The notes beneath the pieces are model-generated. The model ran no database searches. It was not told the origin of the DNA and saw nothing but the letters and a program-made list of their open reading frames with translations. Below are positions 11,851 through 23,755 of a stretch of 64,000 bases of DNA, in pieces. This DNA comes from Stenopsyche tienmushanensis (lineage: Eukaryota > Arthropoda > Insecta > Trichoptera > Stenopsychidae). The stretch lies in assembly GCA_008973525.1 (NCBI GenBank), contig WACJ01000103.1, positions 806,001 to 870,000 on the forward strand. Direction: 5' to 3'. Numbering within the stretch: the stretch's first letter is position 1; each line of letters starts with the position of its first letter. The translations under genes were made by a program, and so were the position numbers.

Positions 11851-12229
11851 GAATATTTAAATGGATTATAACATCCTAAGAGGACGTCCGACCGCAATTC
11901 GGTATTCCATATTAGGCATGCACTATGATAATAATCATATCATCCTGCGTTTGACACACTAATGTGCCTCGGTAAACAATGAAATTTCAAAAACCGCGCT
12001 CCGATCGGATCGGCGAGCTGTTAAATGCGATTTGGAGTAAGTTAGTCCGAAAACAAATACACATACGTGTAATACATTGTGGGGAAAATTAAACGTACGA
12101 TGCCCGGGAGCCGAAAATCTTCATTTCGTTCGAGTTCCGCTCATGCTCGAAATATTCGAGATAAGGGAGTTAACATTAGAAAAAGCTAAAAAAAGGCTTC
12201 CAAGGTTAGGTACGTCGGTATGTAGTCGT
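11851..12229. other. No gene or repeat recognised
   Basis: No feature could be supported in this stretch. Confidence 0.4.
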
Positions 12230-12480
12230 TAGTGGTGTAAGTCGCGTGCAAAAATCTTGGCATGTTTCATCCAGCGGGCTAATGCACGGGAGCAGAGCAA
12301 GTAGCCCGTCGAGGCATCGGGGCGTTTCGCTCGTTTATACCTACTCATAGCCGCAGCGCTGCCAGCATCCGCCGAGGATAAAAAGCCTGCCGCCTGCCAC
12401 CGCCCGTCTCAGCTTCCGCCGGCAGGATAGCGAACCCTCGCCAGGGGTCGCCAACTATCCCAGGATCTCGTGTAATAACC
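12230..12480. promoter_or_regulatory. GC-rich patch with weak TATA/Inr-like pair
   Basis: A GATAAAAAG box at 12378-12385 is followed about 34 bases later by TCAGCT, which resembles an insect initiator TCAGTY. The patch is GC-rich relative to the flanks. No coding exon follows. This is a motif-level suggestion only. Confidence 0.2.
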
Positions 12481-12504
12481 GCACATTGTCCACACAAATC
12501 CATT

Positions 12505-12722
12505 TTTCTCTCAGGACCACGCAGCGTGTATGAATCTTGTATTTATATGAATAAATACAAGATAGCACACAATATTCGCACTTTTCTTCAAGTAAACATA
12601 AACAATATCATTTAAATCTATTAACTGTATCATTCGCATATCAACGTGCAAGACACTCTCCGTCTCTGTCTGTCTCCGAAATCAATGTGTAAGAATGCTC
12701 TTTCTGAATTAATGGAATTCGA
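12505..12722 (-). repeat. Dispersed repeat R1, copy 3
   Basis: It carries the inverted R1 blocks CTCAGGACCACGCAGCGTG, GCAAGACACTCTCCGTCTCTG and GTAAACATAAACAAT. A 12-bp perfect inverted repeat TCTTGTATTTAT-ATGA-ATAAATACAAGA lies at 12535-12562 within it. Confidence 0.72.
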
Positions 12723-12894
12723 TCGCAAATACGCGACTGTACTCCCCAAATAGTTTTTTTTTAATTCGCAGTTACGATTTCACGGATTGGCAAAAATGTT
12801 CAGTTTAGCAATCTTGGAAAATGTTCATTTTGATTCAGGAGTATATATAACGCGCTCGTTTATTGGTTGCAACAAAATTACTACTGTATTTATC

Positions 12895-13045
12895 TGTTAC
12901 CATCAGGGAGAATCGTTTGTAGTGTGTTTGTTTCCATGCATCATAGACATGCTATGCACACACACCGTACCTACTGTATTATGTGCATAGCATAAAGCAA
13001 CCACTACGCTGGTAGCAAGCCCATTTTATTATATATTACACAACA
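12895..13045 (+). repeat. Dispersed repeat R2, copy 1
   Basis: The block GCATAGCATAAAGCAACCAC at 12983 and the following TTTTATTATATATTACACAA also occur at 23978-24035. Both copies share a preceding TCGTTTG.AGTG block. The family is unclassified and non-coding. Confidence 0.65.
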
Positions 13046-13530
13046 CACAGCGACTCTATAAAACCAGCTTTTCCCGGCGATTTTTAATATTAATTATAAA
13101 TATATTATTTCTGGTTAGTATATCGCTACAGTTGGGAAGTTATTCAAGGTATGACTCTTCCCCGACGAACGTCCAAGAGTCATTGCGCGTCTGTGACCAT
13201 ATAAACGTGTACGTACTTAGAGCGGCACTTATAATAAATTACTCGAACATTATGCTAGGCACGGGGTGTGCAAAACTAGCACACCCAGATTACGGCTCTG
13301 CGGCTCTTATCGACGTTGGAGCTGTTTTATTTAGAATCGACTTTAATGCCGCATATAATTGATTCCATATGGGATGTAAAATGACCGATAGCATAAGTGA
13401 GCATTTCCGCGGTCACCGTGCTCGTATCGATCTGCACGCGTCCCCCGGGATAAAATGCTCTAATCAGACATCGAATGACTTGTGCACATAACGATGACAA
13501 TGCGCGCGGTCAATAGTGGCTTACCACTGG
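13046..13530. other. No gene or repeat recognised
   Basis: No supported feature. A short inverted pair GTGTGC/GCACAC is present near 13265. Confidence 0.35.
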
Positions 13531-13850
13531 TCCATGGGCGGCTGTAAAGTGTACGGTGGGAGGCAGGGGGCGATAAATACATCACACGCTGCCGCTGTCA
13601 GTCGCCCCCCTGCCGACCCCCGGGCCCCGAGCCCCCGACCCGCCCCGACGACACCCGCCCCCGTCGTATCATCGCCGTGAATGCGAGGGTCGCACTACAG
13701 CCTCTTCACAACCGGGACCTAATGACGTACCAGCCGTACGCAACCTTCGCCCCTCGCCAGACCCGCCGCATTTGCGAAAAGCGACCGCCCATAAATAGCG
13801 GGCCCGGGGCCGCGGCCGGACGAGGGCCTCGTTAAATTATTGTAAAAATT
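13531..13850 (+). promoter_or_regulatory. CpG island with candidate core promoter
   Basis: This is the most GC-rich patch of the window, with long C tracts. A GATAAATA box at 13572-13579 lies about 28 bases before a TCAGTC initiator-like hexamer at 13598-13603, close to the spacing of a TATA/Inr promoter of insects. A second ATAAATAG occurs near 13792. No open frame downstream can be linked to it, so it may serve an exon outside this window or be non-functional. Confidence 0.3.
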
Positions 13851-16794
13851 ATCTAAGGGAGGACGGGCGCATTATGCAAACGGGATCGAAGCGTTCGGAC
13901 GCGGAACAACAGCACCGCGGATGCGGAATCAAATACGGTTGATTAATCCTGCGGGAACCAGCGTCCCGAGAGCGCCACCGGTCGGAACAGCAGCTCACCC
14001 CTCGCGACACTCTTCCTTTAGATTTTCCGCCATATAACATAATCCGTTTTCGATAACGATTCGATGCAATGTCAATACATCACTGAACTGGGCAACTCGC
14101 TGTCTCGAGTCAATATTTCAATAAAGTCAAAAACAGTTCCCTGATCGCCAAAGCGATATATTTGCATTAGATTAAGTCAACTATAACAATAACTGTAAGA
14201 ATCAATCAAATTATTTGATTATTATAACAATATTTTATTAATACATATGTACAAAGTATGTCTCAGCATTTCATGAACAGTCCCCCTGTCTATACTTCAA
14301 ATTACGCGTCACGTAGTCTACGGCTTAAACTATTGCGCTAATACGTGTTACGAAACGAAAGCGACCTGAAGTTTGCGCGGCTACCATCAAAAGCCCCCGC
14401 AGTCGCTATTTTGTTTAGTGCTGCGTGGAATCCGCATCGCAACCTGACAGCCGTCAATCCTCTGTTTGCAATTATATTTTAGTTCATATTATATATTGTA
14501 TTTCTTACAAAATGTATTTTGTTATAATAGATGAACATTCCGATTAAATCTAATTAAACAGTCCCCCTGCATCACTTCATTGCACCATAAAAGAACCAAT
14601 TATTGAACATAGATATGCGATGAGCATTCTTAAAATAAGATCGACGAAAAAGACGACGCAAGTAGAATATTATGAATAAATACAGTCACCTGGCGTAGAT
14701 AACAGTCCCCTGTATCGATTTTTAGAAAATGCTCAATATTTTTTATTAAATTGGTAGATTTCTTAGAAGGACTTGCCCAGTTTACCAGAACAGAATCAAT
14801 TCAAGCGTTCTCCGAAGCAGGGTAGAGCGCATAAACCCCATGATTTTGTCGATACCATATGAAGATATATTAATATGTAATACAATATATTATATATCAG
14901 ATCTGTGACAATTTAAATAAAATGCGGCGAACATCGTGCATATTTGCATACTTATGTCACGTAGATACCTGCGTAAGCACGAGTACTACGTAATCCGGGG
15001 ACCGTCTGTACGAGACAATTACGTTGCCACCCCGCAATAAGTCAATTTCAGCATCTTTACGGGGAGAAAGGTTGATTCAGGGCTGTCGCATTTTAAGAAT
15101 GTTGCACAATATTTTCCGTGTTAGGTAAGGGATAATTCATCTATAGATTACGACACGATTTTGGCTGACTATCCATATGATTGAGGAGTTATTTATGGCA
15201 AAACTTGAAGACGTGGATGTAGAAGATGTCTGATGGAAATCCTCAGTTTACATTGATTCTGACTGAAGAATAATATTTAAGCTGCTATCGACAAATACCC
15301 GTCAATTAAAATATAATATATACAAACTTTAAATGTGTCTTTGTAACATGAAAAAAGAATTAAACTGATATGTCCTGTATTGTTTGTGTTGTTTATTTTT
15401 AAAATAAGGTAGTTTCTCTGCCGCAAATTTAATTCTTAAGCGAAAAGTATGCCATATCTCGAATAGTCTCCATCGTTTTGATTTATATATGATATTTAGA
15501 TGTTAATATTGCGACCTTAAGGATGCCCTTTGAAACTCCAGCTTCCTCCGGAGTCTTGAGAAATATTTATTTTTAAGATCGCCATCGAACGACTCTAGGC
15601 AGCGGGTTGGATCGCCCCAAACAATAATTGTATTAATAAAACAGTTCATGAAACTTTATTGGATAACCGAGACAATTAACAGAGACCTAGGGGTAAACTC
15701 GAAGCCCCCGATGCGGAGATATCTTATTGTCAAATATCTATATTCGTTAGTCGAAAACTTATCGCATTAAGGTTATGATTCGGCCGTCGGGGGCGAAAGG
15801 GGTCCATCTGCCAAACTATGTCACTTCCGAATTGATCCCGCTTAATGGATTAATAATCGAGTCGAGTCCGATGACCGATCGCCAGTCGGGAGCTCCGGGA
15901 AGAGTCGGGGAGTTAGGCAGGTCGGCATGCGAACTTCCGCCATATTTTCACAGGCCCGTTCCGGATTTGTAGTGATTTAAATATTCCGCGCGCGACAGGG
16001 CCGCCGCCACCGCGACCGCCCTCGACCCCCAGCCCGAACCACCCACCGAGACGCGGCTCCGGGGCGACATTTGCGGGGGCTCAATATCCATTCCATAACA
16101 CCATGTGTCAGAGGAGAAAAACCCACAATACCTCACGTGCACATGGGCGAAAGCCCGCGCGGGCAGGGCTAAGGCGAAACACCGCGCTTGTCCGCTTTTC
16201 CGCGAAACCTGTGGGAGCGCCGCAGATCGACGGCCGTAATTAAATTAGGCATTCGAACTTTTTAAATTTGGCGTTTGAAATTTACATCGCGCAATACAAT
16301 ATCTTCAAGTTTGCCTTTGTGCTATAAAATTCCCCGCGAAACGAGGCAAGAAATCCGAAGCCTAATAATATTATAAATTTATTTAACCCACGCGCACCGG
16401 AGACAGGTCTTCCCGTTCGGCTCGCATTTTTACTGTATTTCGTCTAATATACACACGATAAAAACGCGATATGAGAACGTATGACATTTTCGTTTGGAAG
16501 CAAACACAATGAGATTAGTTGCGGCATTCGGGCCAAATTTATTATCAACATCAACCGGTTGCAGGGAGAAAGCCACTCCAGCTCACTTCCATTCGTCTCT
16601 ATCCTGAGCTAATCTCATAATGTTTTCATCCACTCATCTTGCTGCCGGTCGCTTGACGTCCCTCGGTTGCCATTCCATGAGAGTCTTTGTTCATCATTCA
16701 AACCTATCTTCATATATTTTCATTTCGACCAAAGCTCTGATTAGGTCTCATTTTTTCAAATACTTATAAACGACATTGAAAATCCACGAGAGAG
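13851..16794. other. 2.9 kb of apparently single-copy DNA
   Basis: No transposon family seen elsewhere in the window occurs here. The short motif AACAGTCCCCCTG occurs at 14276, 14557 and, with one C less, at 14701. A GC-rich part at 15775-16250 has only short frames. It could hold regulatory elements or intron sequence. Confidence 0.45.
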
Positions 16795-17828
16795 CAGATA
16801 TTGACTGAAAATTTGTACATAAGAAAGCTATGCGCAAGATGGGTGCCGCATTTGCTCACAATGAAACAAAAACACCGTCGACAAGATGTTTCAATCGAGT
16901 GTCGATGAGACAAAGAGATATAGGGACCCTCCACTGTCGAGTTGTTTATTGGTCCCGTTATTCAGGACAATGGGACAAAAGTGCACATCAAGGCACAAAA
17001 CCTGAATTTAATATCCATATCTACGAGGACACGCTTATTCGCACAAACAAGGGAGAAACTAGCTAGATTTTGTAACCTAAAATTTAAAAAAAACTGCTAA
17101 GATATATTCATATATATTGTAAATTAAAACTATGATATATAAAAAAATACTAAGATAGATAAAAATATATTTTTTATGGACGGGGTAAGTCTATTTATAT
17201 TCGCGACCTCATTTGGGGCGAGCCACTTATGTGAATTAGTCTCTGGGGATGCTTCCGTGATCGTACATATCATAAAAAGTCTCGGGTATACATTTATTAC
17301 CAAAAATACCACTAAAAACTCCACAAGAAGACCGCAAAGGCTGTGTGTCCAATCGGTCCGCTTCTCGGACCACTGACACGACGAATGAGCGCCTCGCGAT
17401 CGGACGCTATGTCCGAGCATGTCCACAGAACGCGATCTGCGTTCATGAACGGATTTTTGCATGGACGCTCCGAGAGCAGCATGTATCCTGTGAGAAACTG
17501 GAACGTCCAGTAATCAGGCAGTAACTAACCGAGAAAAAAAATCAATACATCTAGATTCTAGACAAAACACCAGTTCACACCATTGCTCCTTCATACACCC
17601 TATCCGCTAGATTTAACCCTCACGGATTATATTCAATTTCCAAACCTGAAAAAACTTCTCAGCATGATGAAGTCTGCGGTTAATGGTTATTTTGAGGAGC
17701 TAGACGGTTTTCACTATAAACAGGGTATTGAGCTGAAAAGAGATTATGCTGAGAAATAAAGATATTTATTTTCTCTATTTTTTTGTGTTTTCTTTAGTAA
17801 GTCGGCTATTTCTGGAACTATCTTCTTA
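16795..17828 (+). mobile_element. mariner-3 composite carrying segment K, copy 1
   Basis: An N-terminal mariner fragment (region encoding LTEN, KLCARWVPHLLTMKQK) occupies 16798-16900. Segment K with the GGTCCGCTTCTCGGACC hairpin follows at 17190-17465. A mariner C-terminus lies at 17592-17759: it reads LTDY, with the third catalytic Asp, then NGYFEELDGFHYKQGIEL and a stop. A decayed right terminus is at 17797-17828. The left terminus is not visible. The same order recurs at 37325-38305 and 42150-43006. Confidence 0.85.
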
Positions 17829-17899
17829 ACTAGGGACTCTTGATTTCTCAAATTTTTCGAGAAATAATTATCGAAAAGAAATACTCATAAGTGTATCGC

Positions 17900-18045
17900 T
17901 CCATTAAATTCACCGAAAACCGAAAAAAAAAACAGTTATTTCCGCGAACAAACACAGTAACCGAACCGATATAAATGTTTGGAACTGAACTGGAACGAAA
18001 ACCGGGATGAATAAAATAACGGTTCGAAACTTTTGAGTTTCAGCA
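17900..18045. mobile_element. hAT-3-like terminal fragment
   Basis: AGTAACCGAACCGATATAAATG and AAAATAACGGTTCGAA match sequences near 36970-37020, where the end reads AACGGTTCGAAGCCCTG. That is a CAGGGCTTCGAAC-type hAT terminus. Only the end regions are present. Confidence 0.55.
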
Positions 18046-19785
18046 TTGATAAGCAATTAATATAAACGATCAATAAATCACTCTATTCTTCCAACCCTGT
18101 GTCTTGCAGGGTTGTTCAATTCGTATGCATAATTATATAATATTTATAAGCAAAAAAAAAACGAAATGCTTGGCAAATGCGATGTTTTCCCTGATACAAG
18201 ATAAATTGGAAACGGAGCGCAATGACCCAAAAGGCCAAACAATAAAGAAAATGGAACCGAAAAAGGAGAAAAAAATGTCTTCGTTAAGATGGATTAATAT
18301 ATTTTCCGAACAAAACTTACTCCGTGGTGAAGTCGTGTTTTACATAAGGAGCAGAGATGTTGACCCTTCGATTGCCGAGACAAAAACATAAAATTACCCC
18401 GCGAACTTTCAATCGAGCACGCTTCGGTCCGAACACCGACGAACGTCTTCATGGCGAAATTTAAAAATGCGCTTGAAAAGGCATAAATTTAAAGCATCAT
18501 CGGTCGGATCATCAGCGTAATTGTGATGATTTGTAGCCGTCGGCCGGTTGGCACATGCCAAATAAATGTGGCCCCAAGTGTTTTCGCGGCTAATAAATGA
18601 TGCCACATTGTTTGCGTTTGTGCGGGCGCATTTTATTTCGGCCAATCAGAAAGGACGAAAAAGTGGGAAAATAATGATATTAAAGCTACTGGGATAATGT
18701 CCTGTTTGCATTGGAATATATTGCGGGAGCGTTCAATCAGAACTATCCGCAATGTCACATGCGATGCCTTTATGTTCGCATTTATGTTAACACTTTCATG
18801 GCTATTTGAAGTAATACGTTCAATGATCTGATCCTTTGATGCGGCCATGATAGTGTTAATGATTATGGAAGACGGCATGGACATTTCGCAATGCAGAGTT
18901 AGCGGCACAATAGAATTGCGGGAATGATTTATGAATCGGTTTCTTTTTTGTTTCGGGCAATTCTTTGAATGTTCCTCGAAATAGAGATATGCAGGATTTT
19001 TCTCCGGAGTTGCAGCAACTTTTAAATTCTTGTCGGGCATCAGAGACCAAAAGTCCCGTTCGGACTTCGCGAACAATGAGCGCGGAAAAGTCTCGAAAGG
19101 TGGAGATTTTCAAGGATAGGTTCGACTTAAATATTTCACAAGTTGTGTGAGCCGTCGTAACGAAATTGTTTGAACCCCCTGAGGTATTTAGCGAAGGCGG
19201 AAGGTTGTAAGACGTAGGTTCACGTCTTGCTTCAGGTATATACGTACAGTAGCTATGGCGCTCGTAGATAGCGAGAGCTTTCTCTGGCTCAGCCGGGTAA
19301 GCAGTCCCGGCACGGATTATAGCTTCGGGGGACGCATCGGGTCGTCCTGTGGGAGTGCACAACTATGGAAAGTATTAAGCTACACAATTAGGGAGACCAC
19401 TAAAACCATCATCGTAAACGACTCTAAAATAACTAGCCGGCCGGCTCAATTATCCCATCTTCAAATATGGCACTCGACGAGCAAAAACGCCGCCTGAGAC
19501 TTTTCTGAACATTTTCAAAAAGACAATGACATTCCGCGCATGAGATAAACCGAACCCCAATCTAAACCATAGATTAGCACAAGATTTTGCAATCATATAA
19601 TTAACAATTCGATATCATGCGTTATACATATAAATAATCAACGACAAACATACAGACAAACATAAGACTTTATGTAAATTGTCAGACGCATTTTTATATC
19701 ATGCAAGTTATTAAGCACATTAAGTATTGCTATAATGTATTAAATATGAAGGAAGACTTATCATAATAAATTACAACGGCACGAT
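18046..19785. other. 1.7 kb without supported gene
   Basis: Overlapping minus-strand frames of 147 and 168 codons lie near 18633-19362, plus shorter plus-strand frames. They show no domain, overlap each other in different frames and lack clear splice context. I treat them as chance. No repeat match was found. Confidence 0.4.
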
Positions 19786-19789
19786 TTTC

Positions 19790-19995
19790 TAAAACAAATT
19801 ATATATCCGCTTATCCCTCAGGACCGCGTAACATGAGTCAAGCTTGTATATCAATAAATGAACCTTAACACTGTTGATGGTACACAATGTTCGTTTAAAA
19901 TTTATAGAAATATAAGTGATTCTTTGTGTTGTACGAGTATATGAACGCATATATGCGCTATTACTCATCAGCTGGATACAGCGGTATAATATTAT
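19790..19995 (-). repeat. Dispersed repeat R1, copy 4
   Basis: CAGGACCGCGTAACATGAGT, AAGCTTGTATATCAATAAAT and CTTAACACTGTTGATGG are the inverted R1 blocks. The distal part GAACGCATATATGCG with ATTACTCATCA is shared with the copy at 35845-36070. Confidence 0.72.
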
Positions 19996-20394
19996 GGCAG
20001 CGCTTCGATTGCATGTTACACAGCAAAATAAAAACATTTGCATCCCAATATTGTATGCTTTCACGAGCATGTGAATATCGCCGGGAGTGATCTTTTATCA
20101 GTCTGGAAGTAGTCCAATAAATTAAAATATTCTCCCATTGAATATACTCTGGCTCGTTAAAGAGTCATCGGCGGGACGTTTTGTGATGAAAGGAGAGTGG
20201 CGGTTTATTTTTACTTTCCTCCGTCCTAAATGTATAAGTCCATTCCGTGCTCGATCATTAGAGTCCCCCCATCCTTGCCAGGATCTCTTCCACGGGCGGG
20301 TTCACATTCTACGGCGGTTCCTCGAAATCGCGCCGGTATCAAAATAATAATAAAAGGACGGTCGTCCCATTCAGTGAAACGTCCAGAGTTTGAG
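19996..20394. other. No gene or repeat recognised
   Basis: No supported feature. Confidence 0.35.
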
Positions 20395-20409
20395 GGCGTT
20401 AAAAAATTG

Positions 20410-20550
20410 AGCGAAAAAAAGTAAGAAAAGGGCCGGGCGAAAATAAGCAAATGAAGTACGCGGGGCGAATGGCCAAATTCGCCCCCGGGCTTGTTGACAC
20501 TATCCCCGTGGAGTAAAAAAGTAAAGTAGCGAAAAAAAGTAAGAAAAGGG
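20410..20550 (+). repeat. 23-bp exact direct repeat, 118-bp period
   Basis: The two copies at 20410-20432 and 20528-20550 both begin AGCGAAAAAAAGTAAG and end AAAAGGG. The intervening sequence is not obviously related, so this may be a local duplication or the flanks of a lost insertion. Confidence 0.8.
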
Positions 20551-20556
20551 AGGCGA

Positions 20557-20605
20557 GCAGGAGCCGAGTTGGAGCCGAGTTGGAGCCGAGTTGGGGCCGA
20601 GGGGG
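20557..20605 (+). repeat. 11-bp tandem repeat
   Basis: The unit GGAGCCGAGTT is repeated about four times, with the last units degenerating to GGGGCCGAGGG. Confidence 0.85.
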
Positions 20606-20720
20606 AGGCGAGCGGGAGCCGCCCGCCGCCCCCCGCAACCTAACCTAACCCCGAGTGGGGTCGCGCTGGGATGGGGTCGCTTCGAAGCTCGAGTCCTGAG
20701 CGCCGCTCCAACGCTAATCA

Positions 20721-21144
20721 CAAAGGCTCACCGAGCGTGCCGAGGGTACACGGCCCATCCATCACAAATCTTTTACACTATTATTATTTTCGCCGTCGCC
20801 GTTTTTATTTCTATATTCGCCATCGTTGCGATTCAATTAAACGTCGGAACATCCAGGAAAACTGATAAAAGCACTTCCTCCCGCGGGCGCTCCGCTAACA
20901 AGCAGGAAACGCTGCGTCCGAAGTGACGTTTCCGTTTCGGTGCCTCCAGCGAAAGCTACGTGACTCTGTCGAAGAACTTCATTCCACATGCGATGCAATT
21001 TTATGCTAAAAAATCCACCGCGCGTCGTCCCTAAATCATCCAGAATTGACGCGCGTGATAGGATTCCCGGTAAAGGTTCCAATTTGACCTGAACCCAAAA
21101 ATAGATGCATCTGAACACATGCATGCATTTCAATCAACGTACTT
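20721..21144. other. No gene or repeat recognised
   Basis: No supported feature. Confidence 0.35.
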
Positions 21145-21345
21145 GATACATCATCATCATCATTATGCAGCCACACGTAGCATACTGCAGGACTAAGGCC
21201 TCTTCAATATCCATTCATTGGTAAAAGTCAAATCTACATTGTCAAATCATTGTGCGCTTGATATTGAAGATAGGATGACCTATTTCATGATCTCTATTTG
21301 TGAACGCTCACCCAGCGGGCCACCCAGGCGAATGCATTAAAAGGC
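21145..21345 (-). mobile_element. LINE 3' tail, RTE-like
   Basis: On the minus strand the segment ends in GGCTGCATAATGATGATGATG, a simple-repeat tail typical of RTE-type LINEs. Before it comes CCTTAGTCCTGCAGTATGCT, which resembles a motif common at the 3' ends of insect LINEs. No reverse transcriptase remains. Part of the body resembles 22900-22990. Confidence 0.5.
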
Positions 21346-22889
21346 GACCATTACGATAAATAATACTGATGAATTTAATTTGATAGCCGGATAATTCAAC
21401 AGAACAATAGATTTATGATGACAGATAGTATCGGATTTAACTATAGGCGCATTTTTAAAGGCCTCAAAAATTCAGATTAACAGCGACATATTCCGTCTCT
21501 TGTGTGTAATGTGTTATTTTAACAGCGCCATCTCTTGTGGCCCTGCGGAGATATTGCACCTGTATACCGAACGATCGCTTCTTGCGCGTGCACCGTTGCC
21601 GGTTGACCTTGGCTGCGGGAGGACGTCCCTTCCGCAGCCAGATCCCTCACTCTAACATTCTGAATAAAAAGTCTATAACTATTTTTCAGCATTGGTCCTT
21701 TGATTAATGCAATTCGCATTTCTTAGCACTCATTTGAACAGTATGCATATATTTTGTGATGTAAAAATACGACTTTATATAATACTATGAGGCAACCTGC
21801 CTGCACTCAAATATTGCACAATCACCCGCAAATTACATGCGCAAATTTAAAACAAACATGTCGATAGCATCTTATGCACACAGTCGGCTATTCAAATTGT
21901 CATTATCCATGCGTTTTTTATTAAATCTACACACATGAAAGTCATTATGCAAATCGTCCGTCCGCCCATATTTAGTATACATATACTTATCTACACTATC
22001 GCCTTGCGATCAATCTACAAATTGTAATTCGGCCGCACGGGGACGTATAATTATGTGAGAATTTAAATGCGGCCCCCCCGTTAATGGAAGACATCCATAC
22101 TGCCATTATCGCCGGGTATGAATGTCGAATTTAATTACTGCTGACGATCTTCTGTCGTGTGGATATTTATCGATCGATTTTGCATATATATTGAGGATGC
22201 GTAAAAATAACGCGCGCTCAAATTTATGTAGCGGCGGATATATTTTTATGGTTGCGAACCCCTGCAGTTCGTGAGAATTCATGCGTATACATTTCGACCG
22301 CTAAGCCTCGTGCAAACGAATGGCGTGTGGCGGCGAAACACTGGCGGGACGGTTAGTGGGGCGCTTAAGTCTTTATCGCGCCGCGCCGCTCGCAGCGCGC
22401 TGTGCGAAAATCGGCGCAGGCCCGCGCGAGAAGGTCGCAAGCGACGCAATTACTATACAGGCCAAACGGAATGGGCTGTTTTATGCACGGTGTATAGAAA
22501 ATCCCTGAAGCTTTTTTATTATTTTTCGACGCGGAGCAAAAAATCTAAACTTTAATGCATTAACATAAAAATTATTAGATCTTTCTCTATACACCCAGTT
22601 TTCTAACTTTTTCGCTAGCGCCAGAAGCGTTCTAAAATCATTTATTACCAGGGATTAAGAATTTTTATTTTTCATGAAACCGCTTTCATCCCATAGGAAT
22701 CTTGCAAGAAATATAACAGGGATTTTATTTCGAAATGAAAAAAAGACCCCGAATATCAATTTTCATTAAAATTTAATACTGCAATAAATTGATCCTAGTC
22801 AGACACCATCCTTGCATGGAAAAAGGGATTAAATTTCCAGGACTGGTATGTACTCCAGAAAGTCTTTTTAAATTTATCTAAAAACCTAG
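21346..22889. other. 1.5 kb without supported gene
   Basis: The part at 22270-22560 is GC-richer and gives an open frame of 94 codons without a domain. Nothing else could be assigned. Confidence 0.4.
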
Positions 22890-22995
22890 TGAAAAGGTAT
22901 TCTTCGATACGTTCAGCTCGATGGCCCGTTGGGTGAGCGTTCACAAATAAAATTTGGTAATCATGCTACCATCAATATCAAGCACATTAAAAGGT
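22890..22995 (+). repeat. Fragment related to the LINE tail at 21145
   Basis: CCCGTTGGGTGAGCGTTCAC and ATCAATATCAAGCACATTAA match the reverse complement of 21230-21330 closely. It lacks the simple-repeat tail. Confidence 0.5.
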
Positions 22996-23000
22996 GAATA

Positions 23001-23755
23001 TACGAGGGTGATTTAAATATAATCCGGAATTTTGCTGTAAAAATATTATTATTGATACAGCAGACCCGCGGTAATCCGGCCCCAGTCTAATCCAGCGCCC
23101 CCTGTAATCAGACATCCTAATGCAAGCATAGTTCATATGTACAGTATGTAAAAAATACAAAAGTATGATTTTGGATCGCCTAAAAAACGTTAAACAATCA
23201 AAGATAGATGAATCTTTGTATATGTGGTTTCTTCGGGGCCTATATCTGGGTTCATATTGGCCATGAAAGCAAAGTTGTTTTACAAGGAATTAAAAGAAGA
23301 CATTGTAGCTAGCATGGGATAGTTAAAAAGCTTCAAGAATCGTCATGGAATACTTTTGATGATGGTTTTTGTGTCTATGGTGCTAATTTTTAATATGAAA
23401 CCTTGTATTATCTATGAATATTGCATCATTCACATAATATTTCGGATTAAAAGTACTCCTTTCTAAAAAGTTCCGGAATACAAGGAGGCAGTACTCTATA
23501 ATCCGACACATTGGACAATCCAACATGGACTTGCAATACGTTTGTCGGATTACCGCGGGTCTGCTGTATGTAAAAATACAAATGGAGTATCTGATTTTAA
23601 AGCATGTGCTTTCTTTTCTTCAAAAGAAGACGTTAAATCAAGTGAAATTTTGAGCAGAATAGAGGCATAGTTCGGTGATGCTATTCTAAGTAAGACCCAA
23701 GTGTTTGATCGAGTCTAAACGTTTCGTGAAGGTCTGAAAGTCGAGACAAATAATT
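23001..23755 (+). mobile_element. mariner-2, 5' part, split by a Tigger MITE
   Basis: The left terminus TACGAGGGTGATTTAAATAT begins at 23001 and the leader continues to 23055. A Tigger MITE occupies 23058-23566. The leader resumes after it and runs into a transposase N-terminus whose frame reads EDVKSSEILSRIEA, stop, FGDAILSKTQVFDRV, then FREGLKVET. Two stops are visible. Downstream coding sequence is replaced by an inverted copy of the element's own 5' region. Confidence 0.85.
23058..23566 (+). mobile_element. Tigger/pogo MITE, complete
   Basis: A 21-bp perfect terminal inverted repeat, CAGCAGACCCGCGGTAATCC plus G, closes both ends, and TA lies outside on each side (23056-23057, 23567-23568). 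Near 23290-23355 the plus strand reads ELKEDIVASMG, stop, LKSFKNRHG, the recognition-helix part of the CENP-B-type DNA-binding domain of Tigger/Jerky transposases. It is 509 bp long and non-autonomous. Confidence 0.92.

Larger units (their letters stand above)
20395..20720. other. GC-rich patch with direct and tandem repeats
   Basis: It contains a 23-bp exact direct repeat (20410-20432 and 20528-20550, 118 bp apart), an 11-bp tandem array, and a short CCTAACCTAACC run at 20639. Frames on the minus strand are GC-rich and low in complexity. Confidence 0.5.

Noticed and set aside
18633..19362. 147- and 168-codon minus-strand frames
   Set aside because: They overlap in different frames, show no domain, and the length is expected by chance in 64 kb.
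20635..20655. CCTAACCTAACC, the insect telomere unit
   Set aside because: Only two full units are present; no array and no subtelomeric context.
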